In this document: one piece after another, positions 17,534 through 26,071 of the stretch | Layout of the letters: each line of letters starts with the position of its first letter | Position numbering within the stretch: the first letter of the stretch is position 1 | NCBI RefSeq assembly: GCF_039134705.1 | Contig: NZ_CP146256.1 | Location: 248,001-312,000, forward strand | Origin: Kineothrix sp. IPX-CK | GTDB lineage: Bacteria > Bacillota > Clostridia > Lachnospirales > Lachnospiraceae | Direction of reading: 5' to 3' | DNA: 64,000 nt | Position numbers and translations under genes: made by a program | The notes under the pieces: generated by a model | What the model was told of the DNA's origin: nothing | The model's database searches: none | Seen by the model: the letters and a program-made list of their open reading frames with translations, nothing else

Positions 17534-19108
17534 ATGAAGAATAAAAAACGGGTTTGGGCGGTTATGCAGATAGTTATTGGCATGGTGTTTGCGGTTGGAA
17601 TTTTGGGGACGGCTATGGATATCGGACTTAAGAAGAAGGAGAGTACGGAGGAGAAAATATTGAAAGAATCTGCTTTGGTTTTGTATGAGGGGCCTAAATC
17701 CTTAAAGGACGCTTCGGAAGAAGATTTGAAGAATACCTCGGAGAAAGGACGGGATATGGCGCTTATGCACTGTACGGATACGAAGGTGCGTATAAACGGG
17801 TATGAGTGTTATGTATATGACACTAATGTCAATCATACGAGACAGTGGGTGGCGAACTATCTGCCGCCCTTGTCCAGGACGCCGGTGGCTTGTTTCGATT
17901 TCGAAGGCGCAGCGAAGATAGAAATCGAGGTACCGGGGCGAGAAATTGATTCTGTTAAGGTCAGTCCGCTTTCTGCCGGGATAGAGGCCCAAATCGATAA
18001 AGAGGCGCATACGGTAAGTTTCTTGGTGACGAAGCCGGATAATTATACGGTTACTTTCAACGATGCGCCGGAACGTGCGGTACATATATTTGCAGGAAGC
18101 ATAGAAACGGATAAGCCGGATATTAACGATGAAAAGGTCATCTATATAGGTCCCGGCGAATGGAATATAGAATCTATCATGCCGGAGGACGGACAGACAA
18201 TTTATCTGGCCGGCGGCGCGGTAGTACATGGAGTGATAAACGCTAACTATGGGAAAGATATCACGGTTATGGGAAGGGGTATTATCGACTGCTCCGACCT
18301 GGGCGGCTGGAAGGGAGCAGAAGCGTATATTCCGCTGAAATTCGACCATTGCAGCAATATTAAGATTAAGGATGTTATCGTCTTAAATCCTAACGCATGG
18401 GTATGTCAGGCATTTGATTCCGAAAGCGGAGAAATTGACGGAGTGAAAATTATCTCTGCGAGGCCCAACGGCGACGGGATCAGCCTGCAATCATGCAAGG
18501 ATTATACCGTATCCAACTGCTTCATACGTTCGTGGGATGATTCCCTCGTAGTGAAAAATTACGATGGAAATACCGAAAATATCCGATTTGAAAATATACA
18601 GCTGTGGACCGATCTGGCGCAGTCCATGGAGATTGGATACGAAACCAACAAGGGGCAGATGGAAAATGCAACGATAAAAAATGTGACATTTCAAAATATC
18701 ACGGTTCTGAACAATTTCCATAAGCCTGTAATATCCATCCACAATGCCGATGATGCGCTGGTGACGGGAGTGATTTTTGAAGACATCGTAGTGGAGAATG
18801 CCCAGATGGGAAGCGGGGATGGTGACGAGATGCCTTACTTGATCGATATGCATATTGCTCAGAGCGATAACTGGTCCAGTACCAAGGCAAGGGGGACCAT
18901 TGAGGATGTAATCATAAATAATGTGACAGTGTTGTCAGGAAAAGAATGCCCTTCCAGGATCAAAGGCTATGATGAGGAGCATAAAATCAAAAATGTCCGG
19001 ATTTCCAATGTGGAAGTTCTCGGTAAGAAGATTAGGAGTTTTGAGCAGGGCGGTTTCCAGATAGATGAAGCGACAACAGAAAATATAAGTATATCAGAGG
19101 GAGAATGA
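17534..19108 (+). CDS. Membrane-anchored right-handed beta-helix glycosidase (GH49/GH28-like)
   Basis: A probable extracellular polysaccharide-degrading enzyme, 524 residues. A signal-anchor helix spans about 10-30 with no lipobox. Residues about 75-195 look like a beta-sandwich, and 200-520 form a parallel beta-helix with repeated N/D-x-I/V-F-x-N-I-x-V steps. YIGPGEW...IYLAGGAVVHG, NGDGISL and SWDDSLVVK (paired Asp) resemble the catalytic region of GH49 dextranase/isopullulanase and GH28. The sandwich-plus-helix order favours GH49. Next to GH65 and beta-phosphoglucomutase genes, an alpha-glucan substrate is likely. It is followed 4 bases later by the F5/8-domain gene. Exact family and linkage are unresolved. 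Confidence 0.7.
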   Translation: MKNKKRVWAVMQIVIGMVFAVGILGTAMDIGLKKKESTEEKILKESALVLYEGPKSLKDASEEDLKNTSEKGRDMALMHCTDTKVRINGYECYVYDTNVNHTRQWVANYLPPLSRTPVACFDFEGAAKIEIEVPGREIDSVKVSPLSAGIEAQIDKEAHTVSFLVTKPDNYTVTFNDAPERAVHIFAGSIETDKPDINDEKVIYIGPGEWNIESIMPEDGQTIYLAGGAVVHGVINANYGKDITVMGRGIIDCSDLGGWKGAEAYIPLKFDHCSNIKIKDVIVLNPNAWVCQAFDSESGEIDGVKIISARPNGDGISLQSCKDYTVSNCFIRSWDDSLVVKNYDGNTENIRFENIQLWTDLAQSMEIGYETNKGQMENATIKNVTFQNITVLNNFHKPVISIHNADDALVTGVIFEDIVVENAQMGSGDGDEMPYLIDMHIAQSDNWSSTKARGTIEDVIINNVTVLSGKECPSRIKGYDEEHKIKNVRISNVEVLGKKIRSFEQGGFQIDEATTENISISEGE

Positions 19109-19112
19109 CGGC

Positions 19113-19745
19113 ATGAAAAAAGGAGGAATCATAGTACTTGCCCTTATGTTGGTATCGTGGGCAGCTCTTTTCATTTACGATATGCGTATCGGTGAAGGAG
19201 AGGAAGTGAAGATGCCTGAGGCAAACGTAACGGTAGTAGAAGCCCCTGAACAATCAACCCCTATGGAGCATGAAGCTTTTATAAAGGAGGAATATGTTTC
19301 GCAGGTGCCGGAGGGAGATAACCTCGCATTGGAGGGTAAGATAGATGCAAGCAGCTTTGCGGACGTCTACGTACCGAAGAAGGCCATTGACGGCAAGACG
19401 GCCGGCCCCTCCTATTGGGAAGGGGAAGGGAATAACTACCCCAATATCCTCACTTTGGAGTTATCTCAGCCAGCCAGCATCCATGGCATAAGGGTAAGCC
19501 TGTGCCCGCAGAAAATATGGGGAAAGCGCACGCAGGAATTCGCAGTGAGAATAAGCGGGGACGGAGTGAACTACGAAGAGCTGTTTCCTCTTCAGGCTTA
19601 CGACTTCGACCCTGACAGGGGAAATGAGGCAATAATTAATTTTGAAGAGACGGATGCGAAGTACATAGAACTGGAATTTACTTCCAATACAGGGGGTGCA
19701 GGGGCACAGGTGGCGGAATTTGAGGTATATGGATCGTATCGGTGA
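19113..19745 (+). CDS. Membrane-anchored F5/8 type C (CBM32-like) carbohydrate-binding protein
   Basis: 210 residues: an N-terminal signal anchor (about 4-22), a short linker, and a discoidin/F5/8 type C sandwich over about 70-208. The latter carries NLALEGKIDASS, AIDGKTAGPSYWEG, LELSQPASIHGIRV and AEFEVYG, which are typical of the fold. It has no catalytic domain. It starts 4 bases after the beta-helix glycosidase gene, so the two are co-expressed and may act together on the cell surface, this one holding the glucan. The ligand is inferred from context only. Confidence 0.78.
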   Translation: MKKGGIIVLALMLVSWAALFIYDMRIGEGEEVKMPEANVTVVEAPEQSTPMEHEAFIKEEYVSQVPEGDNLALEGKIDASSFADVYVPKKAIDGKTAGPSYWEGEGNNYPNILTLELSQPASIHGIRVSLCPQKIWGKRTQEFAVRISGDGVNYEELFPLQAYDFDPDRGNEAIINFEETDAKYIELEFTSNTGGAGAQVAEFEVYGSYR

Positions 19746-19910
19746 AATGTTAATTTTTTTTAATTTTTACTTTATAAATGCTTGCGAAAGTTTATAGCTT
19801 TTTTAAGAACTATACACACGGAGGACACATTTTTCCTTTAAGATGTACTTAGATGGTTGAAGAACTCACTATTTGAATTCACTATCTCCCCCCTCATAAG
19901 AAAATATAAG

Positions 19911-19938
19911 AAAAAGCTCCGCGTAAGCGGAGCTTTTT
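19911..19938. terminator. Bidirectional intrinsic terminator
   Basis: AAAAAGCTCCGC (19911-19922) pairs perfectly with GCGGAGCTTTTT (19927-19938) around a GTAA loop, with T-runs on both strands. It closes the mutase/glycosidase operon and the convergent SulP gene. Confidence 0.9.
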
Positions 19939-20003
19939 CATCTTATAGGAAAGTATCTCCTATAAGATAAAAGCCCTTCGGGCAGGATGCGCAGCTACGC
20001 GCG

Positions 20004-20064
20004 GAACAAAGGCTGTGCTGTAGAAGTATTTCAGCGCGTGAGTATGCGAAGCACACTTTTGTTC
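20004..20064 (+). repeat. Hairpin element with T-run
   Basis: GAACAAAGGCTGTGCT (20004-20019) pairs with AGCACACTTTTGTTC (20050-20064) with one bulge, then T8 follows. The loop is rich in GCGC/TATGC words. It resembles dispersed intergenic hairpins; no second copy was found in this window. Confidence 0.55.
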
Positions 20065-20100
20065 ATTTTTTTTAACATAGAAGCTGTAAAATGTGGTAAA

Positions 20101-21726
20101 TTAGTTATGTAAAAGTGCACGTTCCACGCTCCAATAAAAGTTTTCTTCGCCCACCATTTCATAAATACCCGAACGGTGGAGCATGGTCATGGTTTTATTG
20201 GGAACGCCGCATAGGATGATTTTCTTCCCTTGATTTTGCAGGGATGACAGTACATGCATAAAGGCGATGGCTCCAGAAATATCCATATAGGAAACGCCCC
20301 TCATGGACAGGAGGACCATATTGTAATCCTCCGCATGGTTTTCCATCTCCTCGATATGCTGAGTGTTGGCGAAGAGCACAGAGCCGGTAAGATAAGCCAC
20401 GATGGCATTCTCATATCTTTTGGCGAGTGTGGCGTCGGTGTTGTGGATGCGGTTCATATCCACTTTCTCGTAATTGATTTCTATATTGGAAAGGCGGTTT
20501 ACCAGGAGGATCAGAGCGGTAATAATGCCTATCATAATAGCGGTAGTAAGGTCGAAGATGATAGTAGCTCCCATGGTAACCGTATATTTCATAGAAGCGC
20601 CCTTAAATCTATGTGCAATAATGTATTTGATTTCTTCCCAGTCATTCATGCGAAAAGCGGTGACCATAAGCACACCTGCGAGAGCCGGCAAAGGTATCTT
20701 AGCCATGACGGGACCGAGCACGAGCATGAAGGCGAGAAGTCCTAACGCATGAAAGATTCCGGTAAGGCGAGTGCGCGCACCTGATTTCAAGGCGACACTG
20801 GTCCGGGCGATTGCAGCGGTGGCGGGGATGCCGCCGAAAAAGGGAATGATCATATTGCCTATGCCCTGCGCCACCAGCTCCTGATCGCTGTTTAAGCGTA
20901 AATTAGCCATTTTGCCTGCGCTTGCGCCGCAGAGAAGACTTTCGATCATGCCCAGCATGGCAATGCTTACGGCGGGGCCGAACAGACCTTTGATATTTTC
21001 TATGTTCAGGGAGCTCGGGGTAAAGCGGGTTTCCAGAAAAAGTGTCTTGGGAATAGTTCCCACTGTCGCCACATCCATGTGAAGTGCGATAGACAGGACG
21101 GTAGCGAGTATGATGCTAAGGAAGGAAGCCGGAACTACAGCATTCCATTTCCTGGGAAAGAATACCATGAACAGAATGACAAGAAGCCCTAGAAGGGCGG
21201 ACTCCATATGAATGGGGAAGCCCAGATGGCCATAGCTTAGCAGTTTTGAAACCGTACCCGTACCTTTGGAAGTTACACCGAAGAAATTATCGATTTGTCC
21301 GAGGGCGATGATCACCGAGATTCCCGAGGTGAATCCGGTAATGACGGGAGCAGGGATCAGACTGGTCAGCCTGCCTATATGAAAGACTCCGCAGAGAACG
21401 AGGAGGATGCCGGAAATAAAGGCGGCGATAAAGACTCCTTGTATGCCGTATTTGGCAATGATGGATATCAATATGGCGGCCATAGCCCCGGTAGGTCCCG
21501 ATATTTGATAGAAGCCGCCGGAAAAAGCGCCTATGACTAAACCGGCAACGATAGCGGTTACCAATCCGGCGGCCGCAGTGGACCCGCTGCTGACACCGAA
21601 AGCGAGAGCGAGAGGAAGAGCCACGGCCGCAACAGTCAAACCGGCCATCAAGTCCTGCATGAGAAATTTTCCGTTGTAACCTTTGAATTCATTTTTTATT
21701 TGTTCCGTGTAATTTTTAATTAGCAT
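20101..21726 (-). CDS. SulP-family anion transporter with STAS domain
   Basis: An inner-membrane anion permease (sulfate, bicarbonate or dicarboxylate), 541 residues. The SulP core starts GLTVAAVALPLALAFGVSSG and has about 12-14 transmembrane segments; a C-terminal cytoplasmic STAS domain covers about 430-541. ATG 21726 is used because ACGGAGG lies just upstream; the frame stays open for 114 codons further, but that stretch overlaps the divergent LysR gene and lacks SulP features. It is divergent from the LysR-type gene, its probable regulator. The ion is not determinable from sequence alone. Confidence 0.88.
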   Translation of the reverse strand: MLIKNYTEQIKNEFKGYNGKFLMQDLMAGLTVAAVALPLALAFGVSSGSTAAAGLVTAIVAGLVIGAFSGGFYQISGPTGAMAAILISIIAKYGIQGVFIAAFISGILLVLCGVFHIGRLTSLIPAPVITGFTSGISVIIALGQIDNFFGVTSKGTGTVSKLLSYGHLGFPIHMESALLGLLVILFMVFFPRKWNAVVPASFLSIILATVLSIALHMDVATVGTIPKTLFLETRFTPSSLNIENIKGLFGPAVSIAMLGMIESLLCGASAGKMANLRLNSDQELVAQGIGNMIIPFFGGIPATAAIARTSVALKSGARTRLTGIFHALGLLAFMLVLGPVMAKIPLPALAGVLMVTAFRMNDWEEIKYIIAHRFKGASMKYTVTMGATIIFDLTTAIMIGIITALILLVNRLSNIEINYEKVDMNRIHNTDATLAKRYENAIVAYLTGSVLFANTQHIEEMENHAEDYNMVLLSMRGVSYMDISGAIAFMHVLSSLQNQGKKIILCGVPNKTMTMLHRSGIYEMVGEENFYWSVERALLHN

Positions 21727-21846
21727 TTCAGCCTCCGTAAGGAAAATGTTGAGGTAAATGCGGCTTATGGAGAAAGTCATATTATACTCACGAAAAATCA
21801 TTATAGTGGTTTTATTATATTTGGTCAAGATTAAAAGGAGTTTTCC

Positions 21847-22782
21847 ATGAATACACAATTTTTCAGTTATGCTATAGAAATAGAAAGAACCGGTTCCATT
21901 ACCAAGGCGGCGCATAACCTTTTTATGGCTCAGCCCAACCTTTCCAAGGCGATAAAAGAGTTGGAAAAACAGTTGGGGTACGAGATATTCGAGCGCACGC
22001 AGACGGGAATCGTACCTACTGAGAAGGGGCGCAATTTCCTCGTTCATGCGAAAAGCATTATGGAGCATTTGGGGGAACTGGAGGCATTAGGCTTAGAGGA
22101 GAGGGCGGATAGCCAGAGGTTTCGCATATCCATACCCAGAGGGAGCTATATTGCCGAGGGTTTTACGGAATTCGTAGCACAGCTGGATACCGGGCAGGGA
22201 ATGGAGATTACCATTCAGGAGACCAATTCCATGCAGGCGATCAGCAACGTCGCCTATGAGAAATTTGATCTGGGAATCATACGTTATCAGAGCATTTATG
22301 AAAATTACTTCCTGGATTTCGTAAGGAGCAACGGACTGAGTTATGAGCTCGTGTGGGAGTTTGAATATTTGGCGCTGATGTCAAAAGAGCATCCTCTGGC
22401 AGCGGCGGCATCTGTGAGGGCTGAGGACTTATTCCATCATATCGAGCTGTCCCATGCGGATCTGGTCATTCCTTATGTGGATAGAAGAAGTGTGGAGCCG
22501 CAGGAGCAGACGAAGGCCGGAAAGCACATTTATGTCTATGACAGAGGATGCCAGTTCGATCTGCTGACAAGGGTCACCACCACTTATATGTGGGTGTCGC
22601 CTCTTCCTGAAGTATATTTGGATCAGTATGGGCTGGTGCAGAGAAAATGTGCGATTCCAAATAACAGCTACAAGGACGTTCTTATATATAGAAATGAATA
22701 CGAATTCAGTGAGCTGGATGAGAAATTTAAGGAAAGGTTATACTGCGCCAGAGACGAGGTAGCATATAAACAACATCAATAG
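21847..22782 (+). CDS. LysR-family transcriptional regulator
   Basis: 311 residues. The N-terminal winged HTH (residues about 3-62, with SITKAAHNLFMAQPNLSKAIKELEKQLG) is clear, followed by a linker helix and a type 2 periplasmic-binding-protein effector domain. GGAG precedes the start. It is divergent from the SulP gene with 120 bases between, the classical LysR arrangement, so it probably controls SulP in response to the transported anion or a derived metabolite. It could also act on the FNT channel downstream. Confidence 0.88.
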   Translation: MNTQFFSYAIEIERTGSITKAAHNLFMAQPNLSKAIKELEKQLGYEIFERTQTGIVPTEKGRNFLVHAKSIMEHLGELEALGLEERADSQRFRISIPRGSYIAEGFTEFVAQLDTGQGMEITIQETNSMQAISNVAYEKFDLGIIRYQSIYENYFLDFVRSNGLSYELVWEFEYLALMSKEHPLAAAASVRAEDLFHHIELSHADLVIPYVDRRSVEPQEQTKAGKHIYVYDRGCQFDLLTRVTTTYMWVSPLPEVYLDQYGLVQRKCAIPNNSYKDVLIYRNEYEFSELDEKFKERLYCARDEVAYKQHQ

Positions 22783-22918
22783 TGACATATCAATATTGCA
22801 TACCCATATGTCTAAAATGATATATACTCATGCCTTTTTTATATTATTCAAATGACAAAAAATTTGATAAACTTCTCATGTTACTGAAAATGGGTTCAAA
22901 AGTGGGAAGGTAGTCAAA

Positions 22919-23821
22919 ATGCAGGAAAATTTATATACTCCGAAGGAGATATTACAAAAATATATAAAGCTATGTATTAATAAGGTTTCTTATCCGGTTT
23001 GGAAGGTACTCCTTATGGGAGCGGTAGCGGGTGCGTTCATCAGTATCGGGGCGGCGGCCAGCAGCGTTTCCATGTATGGAATAGAGAGCACAGGAGTTGC
23101 CAGAACAGTAGGCGGAGCGGTGTTCCCCATCGGCCTCATGCTCATTGTCTTAATCGGCGGAGAATTGTTTACCGGCAACTGCCTCGTCATTTTTGGAATA
23201 TTAGATAAGAAATATCCGTGGACCACGATGGCCAAAAACCTTACGCTTGTGTTTGTCAGTAACTTAGTGGGGGCTGTTCTCATGGCGTTTCTCGTTACAT
23301 ATAGCGGCCAGTTCGAGTTTTCGCACGGTGCGCTGGGCGCATATGTGATAAAAGTGGCTCTTGCCAAAGCGACGATTAACCCTATTACGGCATTCATTTC
23401 CGGCATCCTTTGCAACATCGTCGTCTGCGCTGCCGTATTTATGGCGGCGGGAGCGAAAGACTTAGCAGGTAAGATTTGGGCAATTTTCTTCCCTATTTTC
23501 GTATTCGTCATTTGCGGCTTCGAGCATTGCGTTGCCAATATGTATTATATTTCCGCAGGTATTCTCGCACTGGCAAATAAAAATTATGCAGCAAAGGCTA
23601 TGGAGCTGTACGGCTATACCGAAACACAGCTTTCAGCGCTTAACTGGGGCAATATGTTTGTAGTTAATCTGCTTCCCGTAACGATCGGTAATATCTTGGG
23701 CGGCTCGCTGTTCTTCGCAGTTCCGATATATCTGGCATACAGGGAAAAGGCACATAACGAGCAGGAGGTTTCCGACAATGCCCGCATTCCTTTAAAAGAC
23801 GCAGAAATTATACGAAGCTGA
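22919..23821 (+). CDS. Formate/nitrite transporter family channel
   Basis: A pentameric inner-membrane channel for formate, nitrite or related monovalent anions (FocA/NirC/HSC family), 300 residues with six predicted transmembrane segments. The internal repeat and central-pore residues are visible: the first-half loop SSVSMYG, GGELFTGNC in the second helix, NPITAFISG, and GFEHCVANMYYI with the conserved pore His. Formate is plausible in a fermenting anaerobe. A good intrinsic terminator follows 36 bases later, so it is probably a single-gene transcript. Confidence 0.9.
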   Translation: MQENLYTPKEILQKYIKLCINKVSYPVWKVLLMGAVAGAFISIGAAASSVSMYGIESTGVARTVGGAVFPIGLMLIVLIGGELFTGNCLVIFGILDKKYPWTTMAKNLTLVFVSNLVGAVLMAFLVTYSGQFEFSHGALGAYVIKVALAKATINPITAFISGILCNIVVCAAVFMAAGAKDLAGKIWAIFFPIFVFVICGFEHCVANMYYISAGILALANKNYAAKAMELYGYTETQLSALNWGNMFVVNLLPVTIGNILGGSLFFAVPIYLAYREKAHNEQEVSDNARIPLKDAEIIRS

Positions 23822-23856
23822 CGGATGCTGTCACGCAGTGACATCTTCCATATAAA

Positions 23857-23897
23857 GGCGCCGCGTAAACGAATCAGTTATACGCGGCGCTGCTTTT
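23857..23897 (+). terminator. Intrinsic terminator after the FNT channel
   Basis: GCGCCGCGTA (23858-23867) pairs with TACGCGGCGC (23881-23890), followed by TGCTTTT. It also separates the convergent ferredoxin operon. Confidence 0.85.
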
Positions 23898-23923
23898 ATA
23901 ACAGTTATGCCTTTTCATACTAA

Positions 23924-24112
23924 TTATTCCACTCTAATGACTGAAACCGGACATCCATCCTGCGCCTCAATAGCGTTTGCTTCTAATTCTGCCGGTACAT
24001 CCTCTACATATACTTCTGCAATGCCATCGTCAGCCATCCGAAAAACTTCAGGGCAAATACTGGTGCATAATCCGCAGGAAATACATCCGCTTCTATCTAA
24101 CTCAGCTATCAT
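23924..24112 (-). CDS. Small [4Fe-4S] ferredoxin
   Basis: A 62-residue electron carrier with the single-cluster pattern C10-x2-C13-x2-C16-x3-C20-P and a distal C54-P. In known monocluster ferredoxins Cys 1-3 and the distal Cys hold the cluster, while the fourth can form a disulfide. ATG 24112 follows GGAGGAGTTG. It is the last gene of the operon that begins with DUF1858 at 25948, so it may serve redox chemistry linked to the hemerythrin protein. Confidence 0.88.
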   Translation of the reverse strand: MIAELDRSGCISCGLCTSICPEVFRMADDGIAEVYVEDVPAELEANAIEAQDGCPVSVIRVE

Positions 24113-24135
24113 ATCAACTCCTCCTTCCTTCAAAA

Positions 24136-24480
24136 TTATTCTTGCGGGAATACTACTGTAAGCTGCATCTTAAATTTCTTATCCGCTGCCACCGCATGAG
24201 GAATTCCTGCCGGCATCACGATGGTTTCTCCTGAATCCAAGGAATATACTTCTCCTCCGATAGTGATTTTTGCCGTTCCGTCCAATACGCTCAGCATCGC
24301 ATCTCCGGTAGATGAGTGGGAACTGATTTCCTCCCCCTCGTCGAAGGCGAACAAGGTAATGCTCACTGCAGAATTTTGTGCTAAAGTGCGGCTTACGACC
24401 TGCCCTTCGGAGTATTCCACCAAGGTGCAAAGATCCAGTACTTTTTCATGATCTATATTTTTCAAATAAGGTATGCTCAT
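24136..24480 (-). CDS. Cupin-domain protein
   Basis: 114 residues forming one cupin beta-barrel. The region with SSHSSTGDAMLSVLDG matches cupin motif 1, although the usual two His plus Glu are partly replaced; PAGIPHAV matches motif 2. ATG 24480 follows GGGAGAATTAACT; an in-frame start six codons upstream overlaps the DUF438 stop. It is co-transcribed with the DUF438 and ferredoxin genes. Such small cupins can bind metal or sense small ligands; no enzymatic role can be assigned. Confidence 0.82.
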   Translation of the reverse strand: MSIPYLKNIDHEKVLDLCTLVEYSEGQVVSRTLAQNSAVSITLFAFDEGEEISSHSSTGDAMLSVLDGTAKITIGGEVYSLDSGETIVMPAGIPHAVAADKKFKMQLTVVFPQE

Positions 24481-24494
24481 AGTTAATTCTCCCT

Positions 24495-25712
24495 TCACTC
24501 ATTATTGTTCTCTGAGACCAATCTCTTTTCTCCTTCGATTGCCTGAAGCGGACGGATATTCTGTGTTACCTCCAGGACACCAAGATATTCTCCGGCTTCA
24601 TCCCTTACGGCAAAATAGCGTATCAGAATGAATTTTTCGCCCATGTTGATCCAGAAATCTTCATGATCCTTCCTTCCAGCCTTGAAGTCCTCAACCAGTT
24701 TCTCTACGATGTGGACACTTGCAGGAGGATGGCAGTTGGATACCTTCCGCCCGATAATGGCCTTTGTACGAGGGAATACCCTTTCTGCGCCTTGGGAAAA
24801 GTATCTGACAGTATCATCCTTGCCGACAAAAGTAATGTCGATGGGCAGGGTATCCAGCATTCGGCTCAGCTCTTCCACCTTCAGCACACCGGTGGGAAGA
24901 TGGATCGCACCGGCTATACCAGGCTGCTCCTGTGCTGCGGCCTCAGAAGCCTTGCCAGCAGAAGGGGTCCATGCGGGAACACTATCGATGAGACAATAGC
25001 CCAGCTCTTCACTTTCATCCGCTATGGTCTTCCATTCATCCTGCGTCAGGTTTTCCAACAGCATGGGGAGCATGATATTTTCTTCTTTAAAAATCATCTC
25101 TCCGGCTTTATCCAGGAATGCTTCTATTTCCTCAGCCAGAGAAGAAAGCTCTTCGCTGGCAAGCTTCGCTAATACTGCTTTCAGCTGAGCGCGGATTTCA
25201 TCATCTACACCCCACATAACCTTAGGAGGAGCCGTGATTCCATATTGTTCCATATAAGGAAAGAAGAGATTTTCTTTTTTTAGATAATGCCGGTCAATTT
25301 CAGTAAGTCTTTTTAAACCCGCTCTTACCTTGTCTTTTGCATCCGAATCGGGAAGCAGAGCAAGCTGTGTACGGACCTCATCGATTTCTTTCTCGATAGC
25401 ACTATTTTCCCGTTTGAGTGTGTCTGCCGGATGCCCCGGAAGCTCTGAGGAAACAGGAGCACGATGGATATCTTCGATGGAGCCTTTGAACACTGAAGCG
25501 TGAACGTCGCAAAGACGCTGCACTTCTGTAACGGGAAGACCGTTTGCAATCAAGGCCTGTTCCGCCTGAGCTATTTCTTCCGCCGACACGTTACCGAATA
25601 CTTCGGCGAATTTCTCTTTTACATCATCCACGCTCTTACCGTCGTGAAGCTCAGAAATCAATTCTTTCAAAACCTGCTGGCGAAATTCTCTGTTGTTAAT
25701 TTCTGCACTCAT
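24495..25712 (-). CDS. DUF438 / hemerythrin / PAS-domain protein
   Basis: 405 cytoplasmic residues in three parts: an N-terminal DUF438 helical domain (about 1-85), a hemerythrin-like four-helix bundle (about 90-240; HASVF, DRHYLKKENLFFPYMEQYG and KEENIMLPML carry the His/Glu di-iron pattern), and a PAS domain near the C-terminus (about 280-395, with GRKVSNCHPPASVHIV and DFWINMG). Di-iron hemerythrins bind O2 or NO, and the PAS part could sense redox or a ligand. The gene overlaps DUF1858 by 4 bases and lies beside an FNR-like regulator with an FNR box upstream. A nitrosative- or oxidative-stress role is inferred. Confidence 0.87.
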   Translation of the reverse strand: MSAEINNREFRQQVLKELISELHDGKSVDDVKEKFAEVFGNVSAEEIAQAEQALIANGLPVTEVQRLCDVHASVFKGSIEDIHRAPVSSELPGHPADTLKRENSAIEKEIDEVRTQLALLPDSDAKDKVRAGLKRLTEIDRHYLKKENLFFPYMEQYGITAPPKVMWGVDDEIRAQLKAVLAKLASEELSSLAEEIEAFLDKAGEMIFKEENIMLPMLLENLTQDEWKTIADESEELGYCLIDSVPAWTPSAGKASEAAAQEQPGIAGAIHLPTGVLKVEELSRMLDTLPIDITFVGKDDTVRYFSQGAERVFPRTKAIIGRKVSNCHPPASVHIVEKLVEDFKAGRKDHEDFWINMGEKFILIRYFAVRDEAGEYLGVLEVTQNIRPLQAIEGEKRLVSENNNE

Positions 25713-25948
25713 TTCTTCTCCTCCTTTACTGTGTATCCGTGTTTTTCAAAGATAAGTTTTATGTTTTCCAAATCCAGCTTTTTAAATGCCGCACCCTTGG
25801 GGATCGTCATGAACCGTCCCGCCGTAGCCAGCATACCGGGCTTTGTAATATCCGTAAAACCCGCCTTTGCCAATATGGGGATTATTCCCGGATCTGCGGT
25901 GCATAATTCATAAACAGTTAAATTGAAGTCGATAATTTTATTTGACAT
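25709..25948 (-). CDS. DUF1858 domain protein
   Basis: 79 residues covering one DUF1858 domain (IIDFNLTVYELCTADPGIIPILAKAGF). Such domains occur in fusion or side by side with DUF438/hemerythrin/PAS proteins. It is the first gene of the operon; its stop overlaps the DUF438 start, indicating translational coupling. AGGAGC precedes the start. An FNR-type box and a matching -10 lie about 60-105 bp upstream. The biochemical function is unknown. Confidence 0.85.
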   Translation of the reverse strand: MSNKIIDFNLTVYELCTADPGIIPILAKAGFTDITKPGMLATAGRFMTIPKGAAFKKLDLENIKLIFEKHGYTVKEEKK

Positions 25949-26010
25949 TTTCTGCTCCTTTCTGCGCGAACCTGTTACTGCTCACTCCGTTTACAGTAAC
26001 CCATGACATC

Positions 26011-26052
26011 AGTGTAGCAGATCGGAGAGAATATATCTGTGATTATAATCAA
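26011..26052 (-). promoter_or_regulatory. FNR box and class II promoter of the DUF1858-DUF438-cupin-ferredoxin operon
   Basis: Read on the minus strand, TTGAT-TATA-ATCAC (26052 to 26039) matches the FNR consensus TTGAT-N4-ATCAA at nine of ten positions. A -10-like TACACT lies at 26016-26011. This spacing puts the box centre about 41.5 bp before a start near 26004, the standard position for class II activation by CRP/FNR proteins. The FNR-like gene is directly adjacent. Confidence 0.78.
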
Positions 26053-26071
26053 ATTTCGGGATTTTAGTATT

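Larger units (their letters stand above)
19746..20100. other. Intergenic region with stacked hairpins
   Basis: 355 bases without a gene, between the carbohydrate locus and the convergent SulP gene. It holds a bidirectional terminator (19911-19938), a 10-bp hairpin TCTTATAGGA/TCCTATAAGA (19941-19967), a short GCCC-TTC-GGGC hairpin (about 19973-19982), and a larger hairpin at 20004-20064. Confidence 0.8.

Noticed and set aside
21727..22068. A 114-codon N-terminal extension of the SulP transporter
   Set aside because: It overlaps the divergent LysR gene, lacks SulP features, and ATG 21726 has a good ribosome-binding site.
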